DNA from: Planctomycetaceae bacterium
GTDB taxonomy: Bacteria; Planctomycetota; Planctomycetia; Planctomycetales; Planctomycetaceae
Direction of reading: 5' to 3'
DNA length: 53,881 nt
NCBI GenBank assembly: GCA_029243145.1
Contig: JAQWSQ010000194.1
Location: 1-53,881 of the forward strand
Below, piece by piece: positions 17,813-27,422 of the stretch (the first letter of the stretch is position 1; the number at the start of each line of letters is the position of its first letter). Below the pieces are notes generated by a model, which saw nothing but the letters and a program-made list of their open reading frames with translations, ran no database searches and was not told where the DNA came from. The translations under genes and the position numbers were made by a program.

Positions 17813-18487
17813 ATGCGTGAAATCGATGACCTCCCGCCGCTCGAAGTGTTATATGAAGACAATCATTGTCTCGTCGTCAATAAGCCCGCGCGCGTGTTGA
17901 CGATGGGAGATGACACGGGGGAACCGACTCTCTTCGAGCTAGCAAAGCAGTATCTTCGGAAGAAATACAATAAACCCGGCAATGTCTATTTGGGAGTCGT
18001 GCATCGACTCGACCGCCCGACTTCGGGGGTTGTTCTATTTGCTCGGACCTCAAAGGCGGCGTCTCGATTATCTGATCAGTTGCGACGCCATGCGATGACG
18101 AAAACTTATCACGCGCTCGTCGAGGGAGTCCCCAAGTCCAGATCGGGAACACTCTCGCACTGGTTGTTGAAAGATCGGGAGACAAATATTGTCAGCGTCG
18201 TTGAGAAAGGAGTCTCTGAATCTCAATCGGCAATCTTGGACTACCGCGTAATTAAAACTGTGGGTAAACGCAGTCTGTTGGAAGTGATTCCCCAAACCGG
18301 ACGCAGTCATCAAATTCGTGTTCAACTCGCCGATATTGGAACACCCATTGTGGGCGATAAAAAATATGGTTCGACGGCTCTCATGGGAGGCAAAATCTGC
18401 CTGCACGCCTTTTCGTTAGGCTTTGAACATCCCACCACGAAGGAGTCTCTGAATATTCAAGCGACGTTACCCGGCTACTTCTCTTGA
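17813..18487 (+). CDS. RluA-family pseudouridine synthase
   Basis: Isomerises uridine to pseudouridine in rRNA or tRNA. In the 224-residue protein the catalytic Asp is in HRLDRPTSG near residue 65, and the family's GRSHQIRVQLADIGTPIVGDKKYG block follows. There is no N-terminal S4 domain, unlike RluC and RluD, so the target (23S rRNA or tRNA) is open. AGGTG lies 8 bases before the ATG at 17813; an in-frame GTG at 17804 overlapping the proS stop is the alternative start. It is probably co-transcribed with proS. The 3' end overlaps the convergent TPR gene by 13 bp. Confidence 0.9.
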   Translation: MREIDDLPPLEVLYEDNHCLVVNKPARVLTMGDDTGEPTLFELAKQYLRKKYNKPGNVYLGVVHRLDRPTSGVVLFARTSKAASRLSDQLRRHAMTKTYHALVEGVPKSRSGTLSHWLLKDRETNIVSVVEKGVSESQSAILDYRVIKTVGKRSLLEVIPQTGRSHQIRVQLADIGTPIVGDKKYGSTALMGGKICLHAFSLGFEHPTTKESLNIQATLPGYFS

Positions 18488-18930
18488 TCGTCTTGTTGCG
18501 GATGATTTTCGAGCCGACCTTGTGGCCGCAAGTTGGGAGGATTGACCAAGCCGTGAACATCTTCATCGGCCAGATCAAAATCTTCACCCATGATTTCGGC
18601 AGTCTCTGCGGCTAACTCCGCGAGTTCTGCCATCGCCTCTTCCCCTTGTGTGGTGTAGCACTCCCCTAATGATCGCCAGGCGAAGCGACTCAGTGGGGCG
18701 GGGATCATGCGGGCTGCTTCTTCCAACCAGGGAATCGCGGCTGAATAATCATCCATTGCCTTGAGTGCTGAGCCTCTGAGGTAATAGACCGACGCTTCAA
18801 AGTTTTCGGCGTCCTGAATTCGGTCCAACTCACGCAATGCGTGATCAGGCATATTCAGGTCAAGGTAACCATCAGCCGCCAGTATCCGTTTGGCGACTTT
18901 TTGCTGTTCGCGCGTCATAGTGGCAATCAT
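18475..18930 (-). CDS. Small TPR-like protein
   Basis: A 151-residue soluble protein whose first 100 or so residues look like two to three tetratricopeptide-type helical pairs (residue pattern in HALRELDRIQDAENFEASVYYL and AIPWLEEAARMI), followed by an acidic, Pro/Gln-rich tail. TPRs usually mediate protein contacts; no partner can be named. The start at 18930 is well supported by AGGAGG 8 bases upstream. It is monocistronic and convergent with rluA. Confidence 0.75.
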   Translation of the reverse strand: MIATMTREQQKVAKRILAADGYLDLNMPDHALRELDRIQDAENFEASVYYLRGSALKAMDDYSAAIPWLEEAARMIPAPLSRFAWRSLGECYTTQGEEAMAELAELAAETAEIMGEDFDLADEDVHGLVNPPNLRPQGRLENHPQQDDQEK

Positions 18931-19301
18931 GGGACTGCCCTCCTTTGTGCGGGAAAGTGACTCGTGATTCCGACTCTTACAGAACTCACAAACGTCAAAG
19001 GAATCCTATGCAGCCACCATGCCAATGGTAGCCCCTTATTTCGTGGAATATGCGTAAGTCCTTCAGCTCCATGTAGATAAGAGGCCGTTGCAGTCCGTGC
19101 ATTCATTGGACAACTGTCAGTAAGGCAAGGTTCGCCCTGTCACATTTACAGAGACTGTTGCAGAAAAGTGGAGATCTATGTCAGTTTGACGCACTTTCCA
19201 CTGTTTCATGCTCAAAATGCCTGCTTGAACTGAGCCAGTATTACAGACAAGATAGCTTCACATCTTTTTGTCACAATCGGTTTTTCTCAGGAGTTTGTCT
19301 C
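18931..19301. other. Divergent intergenic region between the TPR gene and the sulfatase gene
   Basis: 371 bp without a gene. It must hold promoters for both divergent genes. The only candidate I see is weak: TTGAAC, 18 bases, AAGATA upstream of the sulfatase, near 19226-19255. The open frame that continues into this region upstream of the sulfatase start has no similarity to the family. Confidence 0.5.
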
Positions 19302-20855
19302 GTGAAGCGTCTCACTCGATATGCATTTTTTCTGATCCTCTGCGGATACGCTTTCTGTTCGAGCCAATCTTTGGTCGCGGCAGAACGCCCTAATATTGTC
19401 TTCATCTTTTCTGATGACCATGCCGCTCAATCCATTTCGTGCTATGGATCCCGAATCAATCAAACTCCAAATCTCGACCGAATCGGGAATGGCGGAACGG
19501 TTTTCGAAAATTGTTTTTGTACGAATTCCATCTGCGGGCCGAGTCGAGCGGTGATCCTCACCGGCAAGCATTCACACGTGAATGGATTTGTTCGCAACGG
19601 AAATCGTTTCGATGGTTCGCAGCAGACCTTCCCGAAGTTACTACGGAAAGCCGGATATCAAACGGCGATCGTAGGAAAATGGCATCTGGGGACCGACCCG
19701 ACAGGGTTCGACTACTGGCACGTCTTGAAAGGCCAAGGCCCTTATTACAATCCCCCGATGATCGAAAATGGCGAACAGGTGAAACACACCGGCTATACGA
19801 CCGACATCATCACCGATATCACTCTCGACTGGTTGAAAGAGAAACGGGACGACGACAAACCGTTCATGCTGATGTTTCAACACAAGGCGCCTCATCGCAA
19901 TTGGCAACCCGGTCCCAAGCATCTGACAATGTACGATGATGTGACAATTCCCGAGCCGCCGACTTTGTTCGACGACTATATCGGACGAGGCACAGCCGCG
20001 AAAACACAGGACATGTCGATTGAAAAGACGATGACTCGATACGACCTTAAACTTGATCCTCCTCGCGGATTGACTCCTGAACAATTAGAATCCTGGAACG
20101 CAGCATATGGTCCGAAAAATAAAGCGTTTGAAGAAGCCAACCTGAAAGGTAAAGATCTGATTCGTTGGAAGTATCAACGGTACATCAAGGATTACCTGCG
20201 ATGTGTCGCTTCGGTGGACGACAATGTGGGGCGTGTCTTGGACTATCTCGATGAGACCGGACTCGCAAAAAATACCATCGTCATCTATTCATCCGACCAA
20301 GGTTTCTATCTGGGTGAGCATGGTTGGTTCGACAAGCGGTTCATGTATGAAGAATCGTACCGCATGCCGTTGATGGTGCGTTGGCCCGGTGTGACCAAGC
20401 CCGGCACGCGAAGTGATGAACTGGTTTCCAATCTCGATTTTGCAGAAACCTTTCTCGACATTGCCGGGGCCGATATTCCTGCCGATATGCAGGGGCGATC
20501 ACTCGTTCCCGTGATCAAAGGAAAGACGCCACAAGATTGGCGGACTGCTTTATATTATCACTATTATGAGTATCCGGGACCGCACAGTGTTCGTCGTCAT
20601 TTCGGTGTCCGTACCAAAGAGCATAAACTGATGCACTACTACAATCTCGATGAATACGAATTGTACGATATGCAGAGAGACCCGGACGAACTCAATAGCG
20701 TTTACGACGATCCGAATTATGAGAAGGTTGCCAATGACCTGAAACGGCGTGTGAAAGAGTTTCAGGATCTCTATCAGGTACCCGACGACAGCGGCACGGT
20801 CACAAAAGATGGCAAAGTGATTAAAGGGGCGAAGCCGGGTGCGAAGAAGACCTGA
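19302..20855 (+). CDS. Secreted sulfatase (Cys-type, FGly-dependent)
   Basis: Hydrolyses sulfate esters, probably on algal or other sulfated polysaccharides; exported. The 517 residues begin with a signal peptide ([18 protein letters not shown]..., cleavage near ALVAA/ERPN), then [10 protein letters not shown] with the metal-binding Asp pair at 38-39. The active-site CGPSR at 78-82, followed by AVILTG, fits the C-x-P-S-R site in which Cys78 is converted to formylglycine; GKWHLGT and the later HGWFDK support the fold. The start is the GTG at 19302, with AGGAG about 9 bases upstream. No sulfatase-maturing enzyme is nearby. The exact substrate cannot be told. Confidence 0.93.
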   Translation: MKRLTRYAFFLILCGYAFCSSQSLVAAERPNIVFIFSDDHAAQSISCYGSRINQTPNLDRIGNGGTVFENCFCTNSICGPSRAVILTGKHSHVNGFVRNGNRFDGSQQTFPKLLRKAGYQTAIVGKWHLGTDPTGFDYWHVLKGQGPYYNPPMIENGEQVKHTGYTTDIITDITLDWLKEKRDDDKPFMLMFQHKAPHRNWQPGPKHLTMYDDVTIPEPPTLFDDYIGRGTAAKTQDMSIEKTMTRYDLKLDPPRGLTPEQLESWNAAYGPKNKAFEEANLKGKDLIRWKYQRYIKDYLRCVASVDDNVGRVLDYLDETGLAKNTIVIYSSDQGFYLGEHGWFDKRFMYEESYRMPLMVRWPGVTKPGTRSDELVSNLDFAETFLDIAGADIPADMQGRSLVPVIKGKTPQDWRTALYYHYYEYPGPHSVRRHFGVRTKEHKLMHYYNLDEYELYDMQRDPDELNSVYDDPNYEKVANDLKRRVKEFQDLYQVPDDSGTVTKDGKVIKGAKPGAKKT

Positions 20856-20875
20856 TGTCGTACCGCTCTGAATTT

Positions 20876-20912
20876 AACTCTCGGCAGATTTATCCTGTCG
20901 GGAGTTTTTTTG
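20876..20912 (+). terminator. Rho-independent terminator of the sulfatase gene
   Basis: AACTCTCGGCAG (20876-20887) pairs with CTGTCGGGAGTT (20895-20906) over 12 bp, with two G:U pairs and a 7-base loop; a run of T follows to 20911. On the opposite strand the T-run is poor, so it mainly serves the sulfatase. Confidence 0.85.
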
Positions 20913-20927
20913 TGCGCTAATTGTATG

Positions 20928-22430
20928 TCACAACCCCTCGATCATCTCCGCTGCTTTCTCTTCAAAGATACCCTGCCAATGGGGAGCTAACAGGCAGTCA
21001 CTGTCTTCCTGAGCGCCGCCAATGTTTTCCAAATGCTTGGTCGTGGGGGCATAATAGATGTAGCCGTTGGTGTATCCGGCAATAAATGTTTTCTCGTGAG
21101 ATGAATTCTTTTTGAGATTCAAGCCGATTTGCACCGTTAATTCTCCGGGGAAAGTTAACAGCCGAAAGTCACCCACGCGCAAGCCAACCAGTTCGACATC
21201 GAGTGTTCGCGAACCCGCGGCGACGTTCTGTTCTTGATGTTTTTTCAACAGACGAAGGTTTGTGTTGACGCGAGTCAGTTGCTCCATCGTGATAATATTG
21301 CGAATGTAACTTTCCAAGTTGCGGCGATTCTCGGCGTCGAGTGACGCGAGGTCGGTACGATTGATGTTTTTCTCTCGCAAATAGCTGTGAGAGTAATAAG
21401 AAGGGAAGTTTTCCGAGAGCTTGTACTTGACCGCTAAGGGCATAAAAGTCTTTAGGTTTAGGCTCGTGCCGTTCAACGATTCCACAAGCTTGGTTCGTTC
21501 AGACTCCAACTTGGAAATGGCGTCCTCATAATCGGCACGTGGGAGAGCGAGAGTTTCGTTGAGAACTTTCAAGTTATCGACAGTGGCACATTCTGTCCGT
21601 CTGAACGCTTTGAGAGTATTGAGGGCGAGTGAATTTCCCAACGGCTCTGCATCACGCGGATGATCGACATCCTTGTAGTACACAGGGTTGATATCTCCGC
21701 CACATCCTTGCAGAAATAACGCGACACTCCCCTCTCCTAAATTCTCTTCGATGACGTCGGACGCAAATCCGGTGATGTCGGCTGTGTTCAGTCCACCGGG
21801 AACACCCTGAATCGGATGACAGGCAAAATTGTAGATGACGGCGACCGTTTCTCCTTGCAAGTTGTCGAGTCTTAAGATTCCAATCTCGGGATCAATGGGA
21901 CCGACAGTAGCCACTTCTTCGTCCGGCGGTAGAGAGTAGGCGTGCCGCACGTCGATTTCACGACCATCCTTCAGGATCAAACGGCGATTCTCCTGAATTC
22001 GATCTTCGTGTCCTGTGCCTGTCCCGACTTTGACAGGAACCATATTGGCGTAAGCCTGTTTGATGGCCTTGATGGTTCGCTGATCGGTGTCTTTTGCGGG
22101 GGTGCCGTGACAGTGACTGGCATTCACGATGATATTAGAGAGAGGGATGCCGAGCGTCTTCTGGATTTCGGTTCGTACTGTCGGCAAAAAGTCGTCTTTG
22201 ATGTATCCGATTTCTCCGATGGCGACGACATCGAGAGCCACAATCGCGGCTGTCGTGGTGCCATCCGAAATCACGATCGCTCTGGCGTGGAGTCGTCCGT
22301 TGGCCGGACCGGCGGCTTCGCTGGTAATGTCGATTTTTGCCGCTCCCGCTTTCAGCTCTGCCCAGAGATCTGAGCAACAAAAGAGGAGGATTATACAGAT
22401 GACAGATTTGAGATACGGGTAAGTAACCAT
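20928..22430 (-). CDS. Secreted neutral/alkaline ceramidase-like protein
   Basis: A 500-residue exported protein: an N-terminal signal peptide (hydrophobic core VICIILLFCCSDLWA) then KAGAAKIDIT, the usual entry to the neutral/alkaline ceramidase N-terminal domain. Zinc-site-like histidines are seen in NASHCHGTPA near residue 105 and NFACHPIQG near residue 200, and QGCGGDINP follows as in the family. Planctomycete genomes carry many such proteins whose real substrates are unknown, so ceramide hydrolysis should not be assumed. The middle part, about 310-400, is a charged, coiled-coil-like insert. It converges on the sulfatase gene. Confidence 0.8.
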   Translation of the reverse strand: MVTYPYLKSVICIILLFCCSDLWAELKAGAAKIDITSEAAGPANGRLHARAIVISDGTTTAAIVALDVVAIGEIGYIKDDFLPTVRTEIQKTLGIPLSNIIVNASHCHGTPAKDTDQRTIKAIKQAYANMVPVKVGTGTGHEDRIQENRRLILKDGREIDVRHAYSLPPDEEVATVGPIDPEIGILRLDNLQGETVAVIYNFACHPIQGVPGGLNTADITGFASDVIEENLGEGSVALFLQGCGGDINPVYYKDVDHPRDAEPLGNSLALNTLKAFRRTECATVDNLKVLNETLALPRADYEDAISKLESERTKLVESLNGTSLNLKTFMPLAVKYKLSENFPSYYSHSYLREKNINRTDLASLDAENRRNLESYIRNIITMEQLTRVNTNLRLLKKHQEQNVAAGSRTLDVELVGLRVGDFRLLTFPGELTVQIGLNLKKNSSHEKTFIAGYTNGYIYYAPTTKHLENIGGAQEDSDCLLAPHWQGIFEEKAAEMIEGL

Positions 22431-22655
22431 GATGATTTCGCTCGATAAGTATTTGGTGAGTCATTGAGTTTATCAGAAGCATAGGGCTGATTTCGAATGT
22501 CTCTTTCCAATATGGGAAACAGACGCTGGCATCGATACAATCCGTAGTGGACTGCGACTTTCGACCGGAATCGCTTCAAATCACTGTTTGGCCCGCGTTT
22601 TTTCGCCGAAAAACGTACTAGAAGTGTCTTGTTTTTCCTATCCGATTGATCTTTT

Positions 22656-23777
22656 ATGCTGTTTTTTGTTTTGGCCTGTTTCACGCCCGCGTTTTTCATT
22701 GCGGTTAGCTCGACCGCAATGATGCGCCGCATTGCGCCGCGAATGGGGTTAATCGATCAACCAGCCGAGCGAAAAGTCCACAAGACGCCGACTCCGATGG
22801 GGGGCGGTATTGGGATTTGGTTGGGAGTCATTTTGACCGTGGCCTGCGGCCAGTTGGTGGTCTGGTGGATACTTCGACAACCCGAACTCCCTGCATGGTT
22901 ACCAGATATTGTGAAGCTTCATTTGCCCGGCGTGATGCAACGCTCACTGCGGCTGTGGTTGATTTTGGGATGTGGGACTGTTTTGTTCGTCATGGGATTG
23001 CTTGATGACAAATATAATCTTTCCTGGAAACCCCGATTAGGGATTCAGTTTCTGGTGGCGATCATATTGGTCTTGGGAGGAGATATCAGAGCAACAGTGT
23101 TTGCGCCGATACCAGCCATCGGTATCGCATTGAGTGTGATCTGGATCATGCTGCTGATTAACTCGTTCAATTTTCTGGATAACATGGATGCACTTTCTGC
23201 GGGAATTGGTCTGATTGCCGCGCTGATGTTCGCGTTTGTGATGTTGACCGGCACGATGATTCCGCGCTGGTTGGTCTCTGGGTTATTACTAATTCTGGCG
23301 GGTTCGTTGACAGGTTTTTTGGTTCACAATCGTCCGCCAGCAAAAATTTTCATGGGGGATTCGGGAAGCCAGTTTCTGGGGATGCTGATGGGCACGTTGA
23401 CGTTACTCGGAACCTTTTATGATGAATCAACGGCAAGCCGCCACGTGATTTTGGCTCCACTGTGTGTGTTGGCGATTCCCTTGTATGACACTTGTTCGGT
23501 CATTCTGATTCGCTTAGCTCAAGGACGCAGTCCTTTTCATCCCGATAAAAGTCATTTCTCACATCGACTCACCGCACTCGGTTTGTCCAAGCCGAAGGCC
23601 GTTATGACGGTACATCTCGCGACAATCACAACCGGACTGGGGGGGATCTTGTTGTATCGCGTTCCCGATTGGGCATCGGCCATCATTATCGTGGCTTTGA
23701 TTCTTTGCGTGTTATCGATTGTGGGGATTCTCGAAGCCGCCGTCCTGCATACACCAAACGATCAGGACAAATCGTGA
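22656..23777 (+). CDS. WecA/MraY-family polyprenyl-phosphate glycosyl-1-phosphate transferase
   Basis: Starts a lipid-linked glycan by moving a sugar phosphate from a UDP-sugar to undecaprenyl phosphate in the inner membrane. The 373 residues form about ten helices. Family motifs are present: GLIDQPAERKVHKTPTPMGG near residue 30, LLDDKYNL (the Asp pair), NFLDNMDALSAG, FMGDSGSQFLG and a His-rich SHFSHRLTALGLS loop. The last two resemble WecA/TagO more than MraY, and no peptidoglycan cluster is nearby. The ATG lacks a clear ribosome binding site. The stop overlaps the next start (TGATG), so the ligase-like gene is coupled. Confidence 0.9.
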   Translation: MLFFVLACFTPAFFIAVSSTAMMRRIAPRMGLIDQPAERKVHKTPTPMGGGIGIWLGVILTVACGQLVVWWILRQPELPAWLPDIVKLHLPGVMQRSLRLWLILGCGTVLFVMGLLDDKYNLSWKPRLGIQFLVAIILVLGGDIRATVFAPIPAIGIALSVIWIMLLINSFNFLDNMDALSAGIGLIAALMFAFVMLTGTMIPRWLVSGLLLILAGSLTGFLVHNRPPAKIFMGDSGSQFLGMLMGTLTLLGTFYDESTASRHVILAPLCVLAIPLYDTCSVILIRLAQGRSPFHPDKSHFSHRLTALGLSKPKAVMTVHLATITTGLGGILLYRVPDWASAIIIVALILCVLSIVGILEAAVLHTPNDQDKS

Positions 23778-26008
23778 TGACCGCGAACACCGCGAATGAC
23801 AACAAGTCGACTGTAGTCTCCGATGACAGGGAATCGTCTCCTTGGCTGATTCCACTTCTGTTAGGAGCATTGTTGACTTGGCGGTGGATGTTACCGGTTG
23901 AAAGCGCGATTCTGGGAGGGACATTATCGATCTCTCAACTCTCGCTCGTTCTTCCCCTCGCGTGTGCTGCCTGGTTCGTTAAGCAACGTCGCGTTTCTCT
24001 CATCTGGGGCCAGCAAGACACAATTTTGTGGGTCATCGTGATTGGACATTGGTGTTCGTTGTTGTGGTTACTGAAAGCGGGTGGCGATTTAAGAGCCGCG
24101 TTTAACCTATGTTGGGAATGGACGGCAATCGGTTGCACTTACTTCTCGATTCGACAATCACTTCGTTCGAAAGAGTCAAAAGGAGACCTGTTACGATTGG
24201 TGATCGTCGTAGGGATAGGTATGGCGGGGATCGGTTTATGGCAACATTTTGTCGCTTATCGATTTGTTCTGGCTGATTATCGTTCGATGCAACAAAGTTA
24301 CGATGAGCTGTCTCAGAAAGCCTCATCGGGGATGCTCTTTCGATTGGAGCAGGAGGAGTTTCGTCAACTGGAACTCGATTTTCAGGAAATGAATGTCCCT
24401 ACGACGGGCGCATCGAGAGAGATGTTTGAACGTCGATTGGCCGATAATCGACAGCCAGTCGGCCGCTGGGCACTCACCAATTCACTCGGCGGTTTGTTGG
24501 CGATCATCACTGTCTTGTTGGTTGGTGCCGTGATCACAAATTCTGGCTCACGTTTGATGGTCATATCTCTTCTTGCAATGGTGATTTACTGTCTCTACGA
24601 AACTCATAGTCGCACGGCACAAGCGGCCACCGGTCTTGGAGTTTTGATGCTGATTGTAGAGAAGTTTGGATCGGACGCTAAGATTCGTCAATTTCGTCTC
24701 GAACTTTTGGGAGGCATGGGGCTTCTTGGAATCTTGTTGGTGATCTATGGTTTTAAGAATTTTGACCAGATTAGTTATGACTCGCATTTCGCGCTCCGGT
24801 CGTTGCAATTTCGTCTCCAATATTGGGTGGGGTCTGTGCAGGCTCTAGGGGAGTCACCTTTCTTTGGAACAGGGCCCGGAAATTTTCGTCAGGGATATCT
24901 CCACCACAAGTTGGTCGCTTCGAGTGAACAGATCGCCGATCCTCACAATGCCATTCTGGATGTCTGGGCCAATGGGGGTTTCATCGCGTTGCTGGGCTTA
25001 TTGCTACTAGGAAGTTTGTTTCTCAAACGGTATTTACAATCCGAAAAGATGTCGCCTCCCGTCGATCAGCCAGTCGTCTTTCAAGGGTGGTTGTCGTCTC
25101 CGTGGTTTTTGGGGGCGGAAATCGCATTGCTAGGATTGTTTCTGACTCAATTGCTGACTACCGGTGTCGCAGATTGGGAGCTTGTCGCATTATTGTTTGC
25201 GGTCCCAGTTTTAGATGTGATTTTGCAGTCGTTGAGTCTGAAGTTACCTTCACAGATTATTAGGATCAGTCTTCTTGTGTTGGGAATTCATTTGCTGGGA
25301 GCTGGCGGGATGGAGATGCCGGGAATCGTTTTGTTGGGGCTCGCATTGCTGGCGACCTCCATTAATCCGTCGGAGCGATGTTGTTTACCCTCGTCGAGCC
25401 GGTTGCTGATGACGGGGGCCAGTTCCGTGGGGTTGGTCGCTTTGATGTGGATCACGACGACGGGTCCTGTGAGAGCTTCAGCCGAGGAAATGGCAGAGGC
25501 CGCATCTGTCTGGATGTTGGACGGAGATGCGGCCTCATCACGGAAATCGTTTCTGCGAGCCGCAGCAGCGGACCGATACTCAGCCGATCCGTGGAGGTCT
25601 CTTGGCGAATTGGAGTATTCGATCTGGAAAGCGACTCCTGAAAATACGGTCCCCTTTGAACGAGCGCAAGAGGCTTGGTCCAAAGCCGCAGAGCGTGACC
25701 CCCACTCGTCGCGAGACGCCAACCGACGTGCGAGTGCCTATTGGTCGGCCTATCAGTTATCAGAAAACTCTGAAATGGCTGAGAAAGCTGTCCGCTGGTA
25801 TCAGTTGGCTGACCAGAAGATGCCTCATGATGAGCGTATAGTCAGCAGTCTCGCATTGGCGGCCGATGCCGCCCATCTCCCGGAAATCTCCCGGAAATCA
25901 GCAAAAGAGGCTATCGAAGTTGATGAGATCAGTCGTAAGAACGGACATTGGGAGAAAATGCTTTCAGACAAGCTTCGCTCGCAGATGGAAGCGATCTCCG
26001 CGAAATGA
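23777..26008 (+). CDS. O-antigen ligase/polymerase-like membrane protein with C-terminal repeat domain
   Basis: 743 residues. About twelve hydrophobic segments fill the first 560 or so. A Wzy_C-like loop with GTGPGNFRQGYLHHK and DPHNAILDVWANGG near 365-400 is the typical ligase/polymerase signature. The last 150 residues are soluble and contain TPR-like helical pairs (AAAADRYSADPWRSLGELEY, AERDPHSSRDANRRA). It probably acts on lipid-linked glycans made after the WecA-like step; ligase and polymerase cannot be separated by sequence alone. The ATG at 23777 overlaps the upstream stop by one base and is preferred to the longer open frame. Confidence 0.82.
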   Translation: MTANTANDNKSTVVSDDRESSPWLIPLLLGALLTWRWMLPVESAILGGTLSISQLSLVLPLACAAWFVKQRRVSLIWGQQDTILWVIVIGHWCSLLWLLKAGGDLRAAFNLCWEWTAIGCTYFSIRQSLRSKESKGDLLRLVIVVGIGMAGIGLWQHFVAYRFVLADYRSMQQSYDELSQKASSGMLFRLEQEEFRQLELDFQEMNVPTTGASREMFERRLADNRQPVGRWALTNSLGGLLAIITVLLVGAVITNSGSRLMVISLLAMVIYCLYETHSRTAQAATGLGVLMLIVEKFGSDAKIRQFRLELLGGMGLLGILLVIYGFKNFDQISYDSHFALRSLQFRLQYWVGSVQALGESPFFGTGPGNFRQGYLHHKLVASSEQIADPHNAILDVWANGGFIALLGLLLLGSLFLKRYLQSEKMSPPVDQPVVFQGWLSSPWFLGAEIALLGLFLTQLLTTGVADWELVALLFAVPVLDVILQSLSLKLPSQIIRISLLVLGIHLLGAGGMEMPGIVLLGLALLATSINPSERCCLPSSSRLLMTGASSVGLVALMWITTTGPVRASAEEMAEAASVWMLDGDAASSRKSFLRAAAADRYSADPWRSLGELEYSIWKATPENTVPFERAQEAWSKAAERDPHSSRDANRRASAYWSAYQLSENSEMAEKAVRWYQLADQKMPHDERIVSSLALAADAAHLPEISRKSAKEAIEVDEISRKNGHWEKMLSDKLRSQMEAISAK

Positions 26009-26170
26009 GTTTCTGGGCAAATTATGATTCGAGTGAGGAACTCTCGTCAGATGATAGGGCTGCTGGCTTTCGACGGGAGGGTCACGCTCTTACAATGAAA
26101 ACCTTAAACACAATATTCTTTTCCGCGTCCTTTCAGAAGACCGGATTTATCAGTTCGGGAGAATCAATCG

Positions 26171-27340
26171 ATGGATGGAAAAGCTGTCATCACTATTTTG
26201 CTGATCGTACTGGCGTCCTTGGGGCTCACGGCGTGGCTGGGATACAGTAATTTGGCGGAAAACCCAAAGTCTGAACCGTCAAAAGGTTATGCCGATGATA
26301 CCGGCGCGCCAGAGTTGGATGAGGATGATCAACGTCCTAAAGCGGTTGCCGATGAATTAGTACACAACTTTGGTTCGATGGAGTTAGGCGACAAAGGCAG
26401 CTACACATTTTCCATTAAAAATGAAGGTGAAGATGTTCTGAAAATTTCCAAAGGAGCATCCACTTGTAAATGTACAGTGAGTGATTTGCCATCCAACGAG
26501 ATTCCCCCTGGAGAGACTGCCGAAGTTGTTCTGGAATGGGAGCCGAAGTCGAAGTCGCGGAACTTTTCTCAGAAAGCAAAAATATGGACCAATGACCCTG
26601 AGAATCGGTCACTCGATTTTGGAGTGCAAGGTCTCGTGGACGACAAGCTGAATCGAGTCCCAGAAGGTGATTTAACAGCAGGCAGTTTGCAGGAAGGAAT
26701 CGGAGCATCGACGCGGTTGAGAATTTTTTCTCGATTGGTTGACGAAATTCCTGAGCCGGAAATTATCTATGATGGTGAAACATTGATATTTGAAGTGAAG
26801 CCTCTGGAAGATGTCGATTTGGAAGAGTTAGATACAAAAAATGGATACGCGATTTTCGTGAATGTCGCTCCGACTGCTCCCGTTGGGAGCAATCGTGAAC
26901 TGTTCAGTTTCAAAACCAAAGTGGGTGATGAGGTGATTGAAGAGCAAGTTACTGTGACCTATTCGAGACTCGGTCCGATTCGAATCATGCCTCTTCCGAA
27001 TACGGTGTTTTTTGAAAAAACTGGCTTGGTCGATTTTAAGCGTTTTGATGCCAAGGATGGGAAAATTCAGGAGGTGACATTGCTGATCGATAATCCACCC
27101 GAAGATGCGAAAGTTGAAGTCACTTTATCCGAGAACGAGCTTGAAGAAATGAAGGTCACTGTTGAGCCCAAAACAGATCTCAAGTTGAAAGGAAAACAGG
27201 CCTTTCGCATTGTTCTCGAAATTCCGCCTGGAATTCCCCCAATGAATCATGCACGCAGTGCGGCTCCCAAGATTGTTTTCAAAACAACACATCCCGAGGT
27301 TTCGGAAGTGATCTTGCATGCCGAGGTTCACTCCAAGTAG
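26171..27340 (+). CDS. DUF1573 domain membrane-anchored protein
   Basis: A 389-residue protein with one N-terminal hydrophobic segment (ITILLIVLASLGLTAWLG) that could be a signal anchor. Residues about 60-155 are an Ig-like DUF1573/ASH-type domain (VHNFGSMELGDKGSYTFSIKNEG, GASTCKCTVSDLP, IPPGETAEVVLEWEP), and beta-rich repeats fill the rest. DUF1573 proteins are common and poorly understood in planctomycetes and Bacteroidetes. GGGAGA sits 8 bases before the ATG. The metallophosphatase/cytochrome gene follows 82 bp downstream on the same strand. Confidence 0.85.
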   Translation: MDGKAVITILLIVLASLGLTAWLGYSNLAENPKSEPSKGYADDTGAPELDEDDQRPKAVADELVHNFGSMELGDKGSYTFSIKNEGEDVLKISKGASTCKCTVSDLPSNEIPPGETAEVVLEWEPKSKSRNFSQKAKIWTNDPENRSLDFGVQGLVDDKLNRVPEGDLTAGSLQEGIGASTRLRIFSRLVDEIPEPEIIYDGETLIFEVKPLEDVDLEELDTKNGYAIFVNVAPTAPVGSNRELFSFKTKVGDEVIEEQVTVTYSRLGPIRIMPLPNTVFFEKTGLVDFKRFDAKDGKIQEVTLLIDNPPEDAKVEVTLSENELEEMKVTVEPKTDLKLKGKQAFRIVLEIPPGIPPMNHARSAAPKIVFKTTHPEVSEVILHAEVHSK

Positions 27341-27422
27341 CCAGCATTGATGTTGTAGAACAAAACTCAACCTGCCACAATTTTGTCATCGAGAACGACA
27401 CATCAAGGAGGAGTCATTTCTC

